Below are positions 1 through 8,300 of a DNA stretch of 36,361 nt, piece by piece. The notes under the pieces were generated by a model. That model was not told the origin of the DNA. It made no database searches and saw nothing but the letters and a program-made list of their open reading frames with translations. Where the stretch lies: NCBI GenBank assembly GCA_947380375.1, contig CANCQX010000013.1, positions 1-36,361 on the forward strand, written 5' to 3'. Positions within the stretch are counted from its first letter, which is position 1; each line of letters opens with the position of its first letter. This DNA comes from Flavobacteriales bacterium. GTDB lineage: Bacteria > Bacteroidota > Bacteroidia > Flavobacteriales_D > Crocinitomicaceae. The position numbers and the translations under genes are program-made.

Positions 1-603
1 ATGGAAAATGTAGCCAGTATGAGTCGAAAGGATAGAGATATAATTACTAGTGAATTGGCTGTAATATTTCCAGACATCAAGCTATATAAAATCAATTCGT
101 CAGATGTTGCTGGTGCTAATCGTAGAAGATATTATTGGTCAAATATTCCGAATATAGGAAAAGTAGTTCCAACCAACGTTAAGTATCAAGACCTAGTAGT
201 AAATGGATTTGTAGATAAAGAAAAAGCCAATGTATTATTGGGTTCCAACTGTACTCTAACGAATGGCATCAACAGATATTATAATATGAATATTGGTAAC
301 ATTATCTTTAAAGATAAAGCATTCGCCGAACTATCTCCAAAACAGAAGTTACTTCAATATCCAGCTATTTTAATGCAATCTGGATATGTCAGTGGTAGAA
401 ATGTAAAGATAGATGAATATGATTTCCCCAATGGCTGCTATAGGCTTCCTAGCATTTTAGAATCAGAACGATTGATGACAATTCTAGACGGATATGTAAG
501 TGATGTTCCACATGTTGCAAAAACTAATAAAATTAAAGCAATAGGATTATCCATGACAGTTGATGTTATTCCTCATTTATTGAGTCGATTGGAATTAATA
601 TAA
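1..603 (+). CDS. DNA (cytosine-5) methyltransferase, 3' part (cut by window edge)
   Basis: C-terminal part of a C5 cytosine DNA methyltransferase, which transfers a methyl group from S-adenosylmethionine to cytosine in a specific DNA site. The visible 200 residues begin at the catalytic-domain motif VI (MENV, residues 1-4). They continue through the 'MSRKDRDIIT' segment, the motif VIII-like arginine cluster NRRRYYW (about residues 40-46), a variable target-recognition region (about 55-150) and a motif IX/X-like end (LPSILESERL and GLSMTVDVIPHLL). Motifs I and IV (SAM binding and the PCQ cysteine) are missing, so the real start lies upstream of the window; the ATG at base 1 is the internal methionine before ENV. 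The arrangement resembles phage-type and Dnmt3-like orphan methyltransferases. A strong hairpin follows the stop. No cognate restriction enzyme is visible downstream; the nuclease-like gene at 9471-10235 is too far away to assign as partner. Confidence 0.85.
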   Translation: MENVASMSRKDRDIITSELAVIFPDIKLYKINSSDVAGANRRRYYWSNIPNIGKVVPTNVKYQDLVVNGFVDKEKANVLLGSNCTLTNGINRYYNMNIGNIIFKDKAFAELSPKQKLLQYPAILMQSGYVSGRNVKIDEYDFPNGCYRLPSILESERLMTILDGYVSDVPHVAKTNKIKAIGLSMTVDVIPHLLSRLELI

Positions 604-630
604 TGTTTTATAGTAGATTAAAGTTTTATA

Positions 631-666
631 AATAACAAAGGGTACTTGATTGTACCCTTTGTTATT
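631..666 (+). terminator. Hairpin terminator after the methyltransferase gene
   Basis: A perfect 15-bp inverted repeat (AATAACAAAGGGTAC at 631-645, its complement at 652-666) with a 6-nt loop lies 28 bp after the methyltransferase stop. The A-rich left and T-rich right arms can serve as a rho-independent terminator, possibly in both directions. Confidence 0.85.
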
Positions 667-689
667 TTAATATAGTTTACTTTTTGAAA

Positions 690-748
690 TTGCCAATTTT
701 CTTTTCTTTATTAATAATATATACACTTTTGGCAAGTTCATTTTTGAT
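690..748 (+). repeat. Intergenic repeat copy 1 (TTGCCAA...TTGGCAA element)
   Basis: This ~59-bp AT-rich element starts with TTGCCAA (690-696), has its inverted copy TTGGCAA at 729-735, and ends with TTCATTTTTGAT. It aligns with 9291-9350: the first 46 bases align without gaps at roughly 37 of 46 positions, the two 7-mers start 39 bp apart in both copies, and the 3' end is nearly identical. Its nature is unknown. It could be a small mobile or intergenic element, a recombination site or a structured RNA end. Confidence 0.6.
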
Positions 749-891
749 TATATAAATATTGATTTTATTGGGCTTTATAAGTTAAATTTTGGTTCGCTAC
801 TTTTATCTAAAAAACGCAATGATACAATATAAAAGAGTTTGAATACCAATTTCAATCACTTAATTGATTTTTTTTGAAAGATGTTTATACT

Positions 892-1080
892 CTAATATAT
901 AACTAAGTAAGTTGGCACTCCTCCATCTGTGCCTAAAACCATATCTTTAAATTCATTTATTTATAAGATAGATACAGAATTACCTTCTTTGATTAAAAGA
1001 TTGTTTTCATTGTCAATCTTCATTGCAATAACTTCAATTATTGAATTGTCAGCGAAGTTTTGAATTATAAATTTTGCCAT
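892..1080 (-). pseudogene. Small protein with an in-frame stop (61 residues if read through)
   Basis: Reading the minus strand from the ATG at 1080, the frame encodes 39 residues beginning MAKFIIQNFADNSIIEVIAM and hits TAA at 963-961. The same frame then continues for 22 further sensible residues (INEFKDMV...GGVPTYLVIY) to TAG at 894-892. The continuation looks like coding sequence, so I read this as a gene broken by a nonsense mutation; a functional 39-residue peptide is the alternative. No family is recognised. It sits 4 bp downstream of another broken frame (1085-1355), so the two look like remnants of a two-gene operon. Confidence 0.45.
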
Positions 1081-1084
1081 ATTT

Positions 1085-1355
1085 TTATTTGTTTTTATTT
1101 TTTGCTTTTGAAATTGTGTCATTAATCAAACCCCTAATCTTTTCATTTGCAAATGATAAATCATCTTTTATGTCATTGTATTGCAGCTCATTTATTAGAA
1201 ACTTATTCAAGGATTCTTTTATACCTCTCAGTCTTGCACAATCTTCATTTTTCAAATCTTTTGCAAGTATTTATTCAATTTAAAAAAGCAAGTCTAACTT
1301 CTTTTGGCTTGTTCTTTATTATTTCATTATATAATTCGTCTGAGTTTTTTGGCAT
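1085..1355 (-). pseudogene. Frameshifted small protein remnant (about 88 residues)
   Basis: From the ATG at 1355 the minus strand encodes 26 residues starting MPKNSDELYNEIIKNK and stops at TGA 1277-1275. In a frame shifted by one base, 61 residues follow without a start codon (1270-1085; begins ILAKDLKNEDCARLRG, ends SKAKNKNK). The second part is charged, helical and protein-like, and directly follows the first, so a single ancestral ORF with a frameshift and an in-frame stop at the junction is the simplest reading. Its family is unknown. An alternative is two unrelated spurious frames. Confidence 0.45.
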
Positions 1356-1374
1356 TTTTACAGTTTATTATTTA

Positions 1375-1408
1375 AATGATAATTCAAAAAATACTCTGAA
1401 TTATCATT
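1375..1408 (-). terminator. Hairpin downstream of the SPFH/zinc-ribbon operon
   Basis: A perfect 12-bp inverted repeat (AATGATAATTCA at 1375-1386, its complement at 1397-1408) with a 10-nt loop lies 21 bp after the stop of the last operon gene (1429-2334, minus). This is the expected place for a terminator of the 4832-to-1429 transcript. It lacks a long U-tract, so termination strength is uncertain. Confidence 0.55.
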
Positions 1409-1428
1409 AAAGCTAAAAGTTGCATCTG

Positions 1429-2334
1429 TTACTTGAAGATATTATATAAGATAAAATATAAAATAAGTATTACAAAACCTATTCCTACAAGTATGTGAAT
1501 GAATTCTTGAACTTTAGATTCAAGTGATTGAGGTTTTTTAAATGCTTTTCTCATATTTGGGTCGTTTAGAAAACTATCTTTCACTCTATCAAAAGCCCCA
1601 TCAAAACACTTTTTACATTGTTTATCATACTTATTATAAGTGATTTTTTGAATTTCACAACCACATATAGAGCATTTAACTTTTTCAGGTTTAGCAATTA
1701 ATAATCCATTATCAATTATTATTTCAGCTCCACCTAAAAACTTATAGTTTTGAAAATTTTGGTCACTTGGAATTGGATTTTCCTTTAAATCTATACTTAC
1801 TAATTTTTTAAGATTTAAAGAACCTGGAAATTTATTTATTATGTTTTTACTTAAGTTAACTTTCTCAACATTCATAAATAGTTGAAGATCATCAAAGTTG
1901 TTGATTTTATTATTCGATAAATCAAGTATTCTGACTTCTTTTAATTCACTATCTGAGAACCATTGAATCACTTCAGATATACTTTTAATCCCCCTGCTAC
2001 TTAAAAGTAATTCGCCCCCTTTGTCTATAATGTTTTCCTCATCTTTAACAAATGTCCAGTTATTACCTGTCCAATATTCAAATCCGCCATCAACCCTTCT
2101 GTTTTCAGCAGTTAAAGATGTTACACCAGACCAAAATCTTGTATCAGGTTTACCTGGTCTTAACTCGATTTTTTGTTCACTTATTTTCGGCTTAGACTTA
2201 ATTACAGATTCTCCTGTAGAAGATTCTTTTTGTTGTTGTATAGAAACACCACAAAAAGCACAAAACATAGAGTTTTTTCCTTCAGGTAATTGATTTGAAG
2301 CTCCACATGAACTACAGTTTATATTATTAGTCAT
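1429..2334 (-). CDS. Zinc-ribbon / leucine-rich / C-terminal membrane-anchor protein
   Basis: This 301-aa protein has an N-terminal zinc ribbon (C7-x2-C10...C25-x2-C28), a linker and a central region with about three leucine-rich-like repeats (about residues 115-200; ILDLSNNKI, VNLSKNII, SIDLKENPI). A second CxxC...CxxC metal-binding motif follows (KCSICGCEI...QCKKCFDG, about 218-240). A hydrophobic C-terminal helix (about 278-298) would anchor the protein with its body in the cytoplasm. No catalytic motif is seen, so it is probably an adaptor or scaffold. It is the last gene of a tight minus-strand operon and starts 1 bp after the stop of the coiled-coil peptide gene. The SPFH neighbour suggests a role at a membrane microdomain. 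The combination of zinc ribbon, LRR, zinc ribbon and TM is unusual, and I do not recognise a named family. Confidence 0.8.
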   Translation of the reverse strand: MTNNINCSSCGASNQLPEGKNSMFCAFCGVSIQQQKESSTGESVIKSKPKISEQKIELRPGKPDTRFWSGVTSLTAENRRVDGGFEYWTGNNWTFVKDEENIIDKGGELLLSSRGIKSISEVIQWFSDSELKEVRILDLSNNKINNFDDLQLFMNVEKVNLSKNIINKFPGSLNLKKLVSIDLKENPIPSDQNFQNYKFLGGAEIIIDNGLLIAKPEKVKCSICGCEIQKITYNKYDKQCKKCFDGAFDRVKDSFLNDPNMRKAFKKPQSLESKVQEFIHILVGIGFVILILYFILYNIFK

Positions 2335-2335
2335 T

Positions 2336-2518
2336 TTATTGTTTTTTTAATTCAATAATTAAATTATTATTATATGTTATTTCTTCAAAATTTCCATCAA
2401 TTCTTTTTTGATCTTCTATAGTTTTATTTCTTGTTTCTAAAGTATTAATTTCTATTACTAATAAATTGTTTTTAGTTTCTAATTTTTCTATTTCTTTTTT
2501 GATTTTATCATTTTTCAT
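2336..2518 (-). CDS. Small coiled-coil peptide
   Basis: This 60-aa, highly charged protein is almost entirely helical, with heptad-like spacing over residues 1-45 (KIKKEIEKLETKNNLL, then INTLETRNKTIEDQ). No signal peptide or membrane segment is present. It is likely a coiled-coil partner of a neighbouring product. It lies 2 bp downstream of the four-TM gene and 1 bp upstream of the zinc-ribbon gene, so it is almost certainly co-translated. Its position in a tightly packed operon is the main evidence that it is a real gene; no homologous family is recognised. Confidence 0.65.
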   Translation of the reverse strand: MKNDKIKKEIEKLETKNNLLVIEINTLETRNKTIEDQKRIDGNFEEITYNNNLIIELKKQ

Positions 2519-2520
2519 AA

Positions 2521-2871
2521 CTATTTTTTTGAGTTGATATGTCTGAGATTTGTTGCCAACAAATAAAGTGATATTTCAATAAAAAGCATTAAAATAAAGC
2601 CAATTGTATAATAATTATCTTTTAATTTTTCTGGACTAAGTAATGATAAAATTATTGAAAGTAAGCATAATATTGGGTAAATGAATGAAAGACTAATTTT
2701 ATAACCATTACTAATGTTGTCAATAGATAATCGGTATATAAGTATCGTATTAATGATTAGCACCACATCTACAGACAAATAATTAAATGTTGAATAATTC
2801 GATATGAGTAAACCTATAATTGTATTTACAGCAACAAATAGCGCACCTAGATAAATAATGATTTTAGACAT
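2521..2871 (-). CDS. Four-TM integral membrane protein
   Basis: This 116-aa protein is made almost entirely of four hydrophobic helices (about residues 4-23, 34-49, 58-78 and 88-107) with short polar loops and a lysine-rich C-terminal end (NLRHINSKK). No catalytic or transport motif is visible. The gene starts 4 bp after the SPFH-protein stop and ends 2 bp before the coiled-coil peptide, so the products are probably made together. By context it may be the integral-membrane component that the SPFH protein organises or that anchors the zinc-ribbon protein. Function is unknown. Confidence 0.75.
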   Translation of the reverse strand: MSKIIIYLGALFVAVNTIIGLLISNYSTFNYLSVDVVLIINTILIYRLSIDNISNGYKISLSFIYPILCLLSIILSLLSPEKLKDNYYTIGFILMLFIEISLYLLATNLRHINSKK

Positions 2872-2875
2872 AATT

Positions 2876-3979
2876 TTATATTGATATTGCCGGAGGAGGT
2901 GGCGGTGTTTGATTAAATAAAATTGAAGTTTCAGGAAGTTCAGTTATTAAAACCCAATGTTCTAAGCCAGTTTTCCAAATCATAGTTTGTTTATTTATTC
3001 GAACATCAATAATCAGTTGTTGTAATTGAACAAAACTTAAAGGACCATTTTGCTGATTATTGATTAAAACATAGTACATTATTGTAAGTGGAGTCGGTGT
3101 ATTTGTTGTGTTTAAATTACCAGATACATTACTCATTTGATTTCCCACTCCTGCACCTATACCAAGTCCTAAACCCGCACCTATCAAATTACCTGCGATT
3201 CCTCCTTCATTTTTAGCTGCATTATCTAAAACATCAAAACTTCTATCCATTTGATACAGTTCTTTACCTGTTATTTTTACTTTAGCCGCTAAGTCTTTTG
3301 CTTCTTTAAGTTTAACAACACTTGGGTCATCAAGAGGTACGCTGATAGACATAAAGTAAAAATTTACAATCTCTAGTCCAAATTTTTTAAATTCGTCAGA
3401 AATATTTTCTTGACAAAATTGAGATAATTCATCAAGGAAAATATTGATTTCAAGTATTGATACATTTTCTTTAATAAGCTTTCTGGATATTAAACTTGTT
3501 AAAGATGATATTATTTTACCTTTAAAATATTCTTGGATTTTATCTGCAGAAAATGAAGCTAAGTTACCAGTTAAAGTTTGTAGAAATGTTCTTGGATTGG
3601 AAATTTTAAATCCATATTGTCCAAATGCTCTCACGGGGATAATTACACCATATTTAGGATCTTCCAATAAGATTGGATTTGTTGTTCCCCATTTGTTGTC
3701 AAGTTTTGAAAGTAAATTTACATACCAAACTTCTGCTTGAAAGGGTGAATTACCGCCGAATGGAAGATTTATGATTTTATTTAATAAAGGAATATTTTCC
3801 GTTTTTATAGTGTATGTCCCACTTGTAAATTCATCTAGAATCTCACCACCCTTTATGAAAAAAGCATGTTGTGCTGGGTTAACAATGACTTGTGTACCGA
3901 TTCTCAGATCACTTGAAGAAAATTTCCAAACAAATTCATTTTCTTCCGCTTGATATTTAATTATATCAATTAATGCCAT
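2876..3979 (-). CDS. SPFH-domain protein with C-terminal GYF_2 domain (virion-core-protein-like family)
   Basis: This 367-aa cytoplasmic, membrane-associated scaffold belongs to the SPFH (stomatin/prohibitin/flotillin) superfamily, in the subfamily often annotated 'virion core protein' (YdjI-like). The N-terminus (MALIDIIKYQ...EFVWKF...LRIGTQVIVNPAQHAFF) is characteristic. The SPFH body spans about residues 20-235 and is followed by a short helix, a glycine-rich segment (about 258-282) and a C-terminal GYF_2 domain (about 300-350; YYVLINNQQNGPLSFVQLQQ...TMIWKTGLEHW) ending in a proline run. GYF_2 modules bind proline-rich or zinc-ribbon-type partners in many bacterial membrane-stress systems. 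It lies 25 bp after the lipoprotein gene and 4 bp before the four-TM gene. Family assignment is secure from motifs; its job in this operon is inferred. Confidence 0.88.
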   Translation of the reverse strand: MALIDIIKYQAEENEFVWKFSSSDLRIGTQVIVNPAQHAFFIKGGEILDEFTSGTYTIKTENIPLLNKIINLPFGGNSPFQAEVWYVNLLSKLDNKWGTTNPILLEDPKYGVIIPVRAFGQYGFKISNPRTFLQTLTGNLASFSADKIQEYFKGKIISSLTSLISRKLIKENVSILEINIFLDELSQFCQENISDEFKKFGLEIVNFYFMSISVPLDDPSVVKLKEAKDLAAKVKITGKELYQMDRSFDVLDNAAKNEGGIAGNLIGAGLGLGIGAGVGNQMSNVSGNLNTTNTPTPLTIMYYVLINNQQNGPLSFVQLQQLIIDVRINKQTMIWKTGLEHWVLITELPETSILFNQTPPPPPAISI

Positions 3980-4004
3980 TTTATTTTTAGATTATTGTTC
4001 AATG

Positions 4005-4832
4005 TTATTTACAACTTGATTTACCATATTCTACCCTGTCAAAATGATTTACAACCTTGATTTCAACAATTTTTTTGTTGCAATTGGATGTATTCACTTT
4101 AGCTGTTTTAGCACTTATAGCCCACGGAATTGCTCCTAACATAGTTGCATAAATCCATCTTCGAGTTGAAAACATTTTGATTTTTGCTATATCGGTATAG
4201 TAAATTTTAGTGTTGTTGTTTTTCAAAGTCATGTACGTAGGTGTGATTTCAATAATATGACTAGCTACTTTCAAGCCACCTTTAGTTGTAACTGTTATTG
4301 CCGCTTTATATTTTAAAATATATTCTTTTGAATTTGTTCTTATTCTAACTGCTGGGCTAATAATTTTTTCATTTTCAATTACTGAACTTAATGATTTGGT
4401 TGAGGTGGTATTTTTGATTGATTTATCATCTATAATTGTATTATTTAAAGAATCTAATTCTAATTTATAATCAATTTTATCTGTCTTTATATCATTTATG
4501 GCTCCCGTTTTATAATCAACTACGGTTCCAATTTCCATTGTTATGATATTCCCAACTACAGAAATCCCCGACCATAGGTAGTTTAATTTAGTATCAATTG
4601 ATGTATTAATATCTTTATAACCTTCTTTTTCAATTCTAACAGTGTGCTCTTTTCTTTTTTTGACTTCATAATTAAGTGGTGATTTACCAACTAGTTTATT
4701 ATTTACATAGATATTAGCATCTTCAGGTGTTCCAGAAATTTTAACAATTTCATTTGTTTTACTTCCTCTTAAGATTGTTGCACAAGAACCTAATAGAAAT
4801 AATGCTGTACTCAATAATATTAATTTTTTCAT
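4005..4832 (-). CDS. PEGA-domain lipoprotein
   Basis: This 275-aa protein has a lipoprotein signal peptide (MKKLILLSTALFLLGSC; lipobox LGSC, acylated C17). A PEGA-type domain follows (about residues 30-85; VKISGTPEDANIYVNNKLVG...HTVRIEKEGYKD), a fold usually found on the outer side of the membrane. A hydrophobic/glycine segment (about 88-105) precedes a linker rich in Thr/Ser, and a C-terminal part (about 165-275) holds a second hydrophobic stretch (WIYATMLGAIPWAIS). It is the first gene of the minus-strand operon. A -7-like TAGTTTTG at 4861-4868 lies 28 bp upstream. Its presence puts a periplasm-facing component in an otherwise cytoplasmic/inner-membrane set. The specific ligand is unknown. 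Confidence 0.82.
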   Translation of the reverse strand: MKKLILLSTALFLLGSCATILRGSKTNEIVKISGTPEDANIYVNNKLVGKSPLNYEVKKRKEHTVRIEKEGYKDINTSIDTKLNYLWSGISVVGNIITMEIGTVVDYKTGAINDIKTDKIDYKLELDSLNNTIIDDKSIKNTTSTKSLSSVIENEKIISPAVRIRTNSKEYILKYKAAITVTTKGGLKVASHIIEITPTYMTLKNNNTKIYYTDIAKIKMFSTRRWIYATMLGAIPWAISAKTAKVNTSNCNKKIVEIKVVNHFDRVEYGKSSCK

Positions 4833-4860
4833 TTTTAATTTATTTTGATTTATATCAGTT

Positions 4861-4868
4861 CAAAACTA
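4861..4868 (-). promoter_or_regulatory. -7 promoter element of the lipoprotein/SPFH operon
   Basis: TAGTTTTG on the minus strand matches the Bacteroidota -7 consensus TAnnTTTG and ends 28 bp before the ATG at 4832. The nearest TTG upstream is 25 bp away, longer than the usual 17-23, so only the -7 part is convincing. The identical octamer occurs upstream of the response-regulator gene. Confidence 0.45.
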
Positions 4869-4966
4869 AATCTTTCATATATACTATTTTTCACAATTTA
4901 TTCTACGTAGTTATTTTCAGTTTAATCGTATCATTTTATCAAGTTTTCGTTTCAAAATTATGTAAT

Positions 4967-4986
4967 TTATAGCACAAATGCTATAA
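4967..4986. promoter_or_regulatory. Palindromic operator candidate upstream of the XRE regulator
   Basis: A perfect 8-bp inverted repeat (TTATAGCA, 4-nt spacer CAAA, TGCTATAA) lies 32 bp upstream of the GTG start of the XRE gene, between it and the divergent lipoprotein operon. Autoregulated XRE proteins typically bind such a palindrome. It could control both directions. Confidence 0.5.
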
Positions 4987-5018
4987 CATTATTGTTTTAA
5001 TTATCCTCATTTTGATAT

Positions 5019-5303
5019 GTGAAAACAAATGCCGAAAATAAAAGAAAGTTAATCTTTGATGAAGAGGGTTTAAAGCTGTTAGCTCAACGCTTGAAACAGT
5101 TACGTTCAGAGAAGAAAATCACGCAAGAAGAATTGGCTTATCGTTCTGAATTAACACTTTCCCAAATAGCAAGAATTGAAACAGTTAAGATTAATCCTAC
5201 TGTATCAACTATGTTTAGAATAGCTAAAGCACTAGATGTTAAGATTACTGAATTGTTTGATTTTGAATCAATAGGAACTACTCCAACATCAAAAGAAAGG
5301 TAA
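5019..5303 (+). CDS. XRE-family HTH transcriptional regulator
   Basis: This 94-aa DNA-binding protein has a Cro/C1-type helix-turn-helix at about residues 22-82 (LAQRLKQLRSEKKITQEELA, then LTLSQIARIE and INPTVSTMFRIAKALDVKI). No sensory domain is attached. The start is GTG at 5019: an in-frame stop precedes it and the next in-frame ATG lies inside the HTH, so GTG is the only start that keeps the domain. The gene diverges from the lipoprotein/SPFH operon and is preceded by a perfect palindrome (4967-4986), which suggests autoregulation and perhaps control of that operon. Its last 26 bp overlap the 3' end of the histidine-kinase gene on the other strand. Similar stand-alone XRE proteins occur as controllers in mobile elements and restriction-modification loci. 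Confidence 0.85.
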   Translation: MKTNAENKRKLIFDEEGLKLLAQRLKQLRSEKKITQEELAYRSELTLSQIARIETVKINPTVSTMFRIAKALDVKITELFDFESIGTTPTSKER

Positions 5304-8300
5304 TTCGTATTTCTGTTCCAGATAAATTGGAATCTACGGTTTTTAAGTTTGTTATTTCGTAATTAAAATCATTTGTTTGGAATTCCCTATTTAGTAAATC
5401 CAATCTGTCTTTCGTCAATTTTTGCCCAAATGATTTATGTAATGTATTTGAATCACCTTCTTTGAATCCAGTTCCATTATCACGGATTGTACAGATTAAT
5501 TTCTCATTTTCTAAATAAAAATGAATATCAATAATTTGTTGCTTATCCGAATCATTTTCAAACGCATGCTCAAAGGAATTTTCAATGAATGGTTGTAAAA
5601 TCAGCGGTGGTATAAGTGTTCTGTATTTATCAACTGAATTTTCTAATTTAATACGAGTAATCACTCTATCAAATCGCATTTTTTGAACATTCATATAACT
5701 TTCAAGAAAACGTATTTCTGTTTCCAATGGCATTAATTTTTCCGAAGCATTTTCAAGTGTTTGACGAATAAGTTTTGAAAATTCTCCTAGGTAATGCAAA
5801 GCGTTGGTGGTATCATTGTCAATGATATAGTTCTGTATAGAATTCATTGCATTGAACGTGAAATGAGGATTCATTTGAGCTCGTAGCGCCTCTAATTTGG
5901 TTTCTGTAAGCTTATTTGTCACTTCCGCTTTTTCACGTTCTCTATGTTCAATTAATTTAATTCGATAACGAATAAAAAGGTAAATGGTAGTAATTAATAA
6001 AACCAAAACCAATGAAATAAACCAAGGTGTTTTCCAAAAAGGTGGGGTAATAATTAATGTTATAAGTTTGGTTTCAAACTTTAAACCAGTTCCGATGTTT
6101 TTACCTTCAATATGAATCAAATATTTTCCATTCGGAACACCTAATAATTGTATATTTCCAATTGGTAGAAATTTACTCCAAACATTTGATAGTTCATCAA
6201 TTTTGTATCGGTATAGATTCTTTTTAGCATTGTAAGTATTGATAGCAGAAAATAGAAATTGTACATCATTTTGCTTGTAGGTTAATTCTATTTTATCGTT
6301 TGAAATTGTTCCCCAGAAGTAATCTAGGTGTTTATTGTAATGCTTCCCATTAACGAGAAGTTCTGTTATATGAATTGGATTTTTCTTTTCTTTGATTTTT
6401 TCTAAAATCGAGTTTGTGTTTAATTTAATGAGCCCATTGTTTGTTCCAATCCAAAGGTTTGCATCTTTATCTTGTACGCAATCATTGAACTGAATATCTG
6501 CTATACCTTCAGATTTGTCTAATAATTTAACAAAGCGATTGTGTTGGATTATGTTTATTCCTTTGTTCGTACCAATAAAATAAGTTCCTTTTACATATTC
6601 AACAAATGAAATTGATGAACCAATAATTTCTTTATAAGGTCTGAATTTTTTAACAATTCGTAATTTATTACCTTCCCATTTGGTAACAAATACACTTCCG
6701 TTATTTGTTCCGATAATTAATTCATTGTTGCTATTAATAATCAGTTCTTTAATATTGCTTTCTTTGAACTTGTTTTGATGTAATAATGAAATAAAATTTC
6801 CGTTTTTTAAAAGAAATAAACCTTTAGAATTTGTACCAAACCAAATGAACTTTCCTTGTTTAACAATCTTATTTATATCGCTTGGAATATTTGGACCACT
6901 TGTGAAATAAGTAGCATTATTGATTCTATTGTATTTGTTCTGAAGGAGATTAATTCTGCCATACATATGACCATAGTATAATCTTTCTTTATCGTCCAAC
7001 ACAGAATGACCACCATCAGAACCATAAAAATGTTTGATTTCTAATTTTGAATCAAAACAGAAAAGTCCCCATGTTGTATTTACCCAAACATTACTTTCGT
7101 TATCTGTATGAATATTAAAAGCAGTAAAACCAATCTGCTTATTTAATTTGAAGTAATCTAAATCTACTTGTAATAATTTTGAGTGAGTTTGAATATATCT
7201 TTTTACTTTTTCTTGAAGTACACTTTTTGTTATAACTATTAGCTTTTTAGCTTTATTCAGAATTAGGATATTGTCTTTTGCTCCAATCCAAATAGAACCA
7301 TTTTTATCTGTAAAGAGCTCTTGTATTTGAAGTTCTTTCAATCCAAAATAGCTAGCGTTATATTGCTCAATTCGACGGCTTAAATCAACCCGAAAGACTC
7401 CCTTGTCAATAGAACCAACCCATAGTTGTTTTGATTCGTTGTCGTAATAATTACACCACAAACCATTGGAAGTAATATTGGCTTTTTGCGTGATGTTTGT
7501 AATTGAATTATTTTTAAACTCAAACAAACCTCCATTCGGGTCAGTAACATTCCACGCAGAACAATAAATAGAACTTTTCGCTTTGGAATAGTTCCAAATG
7601 ATAGGATTTTTAATTGAATCTATTGTGCCGTTTTTAATGTTTTTAATATATAGAATTTGGTCGGGTCCACAACAATAGTAGTTATCCGAGTTGTGGAAAC
7701 TAGAATAAACAATGTTTAGATAAAACAAGCTATCCAATTTGATTTTAGTTAAATCTTTATTTACTTCAAGAGCATATACACCATTATAACTAGAAGTAAT
7801 CAGTATTTTATCTTTAAACTCATCTATTCCAACAATTTGAAAGCCATTGATTCCATTTTTCTTTTGAAATGATTTAAATTTATTACCATCGAAAATACTA
7901 ACTCCATTCTCTGTGGCAAGTATCAAACAATCATTCTTTTTTGAATAGTGAACTTTACGGATATTGTTGTTTATTAATCCGTTTTTTTTATTGAAATAAG
8001 TAAACTTTTTACCGTCAAATTTTGCTAAACCATTTCCATAAACTGAAAACCACAAATTGTGTTTTTTGTCTTCAATGATTGACCAAACTTGTGTGTATTT
8101 TAAACCATTTGATTCGTTATACACTTTGTAATTTTTACCATCGTAGCGACAAAGTCCAGCATCCGTTCCAATCCATAGATAACCTCTTGAATCCTTGAAG
8201 AAACATTTAATGCTATTGCTAGGTAAACCATCATTTATAGTAATGTTCTTACTAGGAATCGATTGTGCGTTCAGTTTACCAACGATTATAATACTTAAAA

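Larger units (their letters stand above)
604..1428. other. 825-bp stretch without an intact gene (decayed region)
   Basis: This stretch between the methyltransferase and the zinc-ribbon gene contains, in order, the 631-666 terminator, repeat copy 1 (690-748), a featureless AT-rich segment (749-891), two broken small minus-strand genes (892-1080 and 1085-1355) and a perfect 12-bp hairpin (1375-1408). The plus-strand open frames in 1074-1410 are low-complexity antisense of the broken genes. The combination suggests an insertion and decay zone. Confidence 0.6.

Noticed and set aside
1-3. True start codon of the methyltransferase at base 1
   Set aside because: The ATG is the conserved methionine before motif VI (ENV); the catalytic N-terminal half of the family must lie upstream.
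1074-1410. Plus-strand open frames of 69 and 87 residues
   Set aside because: They are hydrophobic, low-complexity, overlap each other and lie antisense to the two decayed minus-strand genes, whose translations look far more protein-like.
4754-4972. 72-residue plus-strand frame
   Set aside because: It begins inside the 5' end of the lipoprotein gene on the other strand and is Phe/Ile/Leu-rich, as expected from A/T-rich DNA; it contains the promoter and part of the palindrome.
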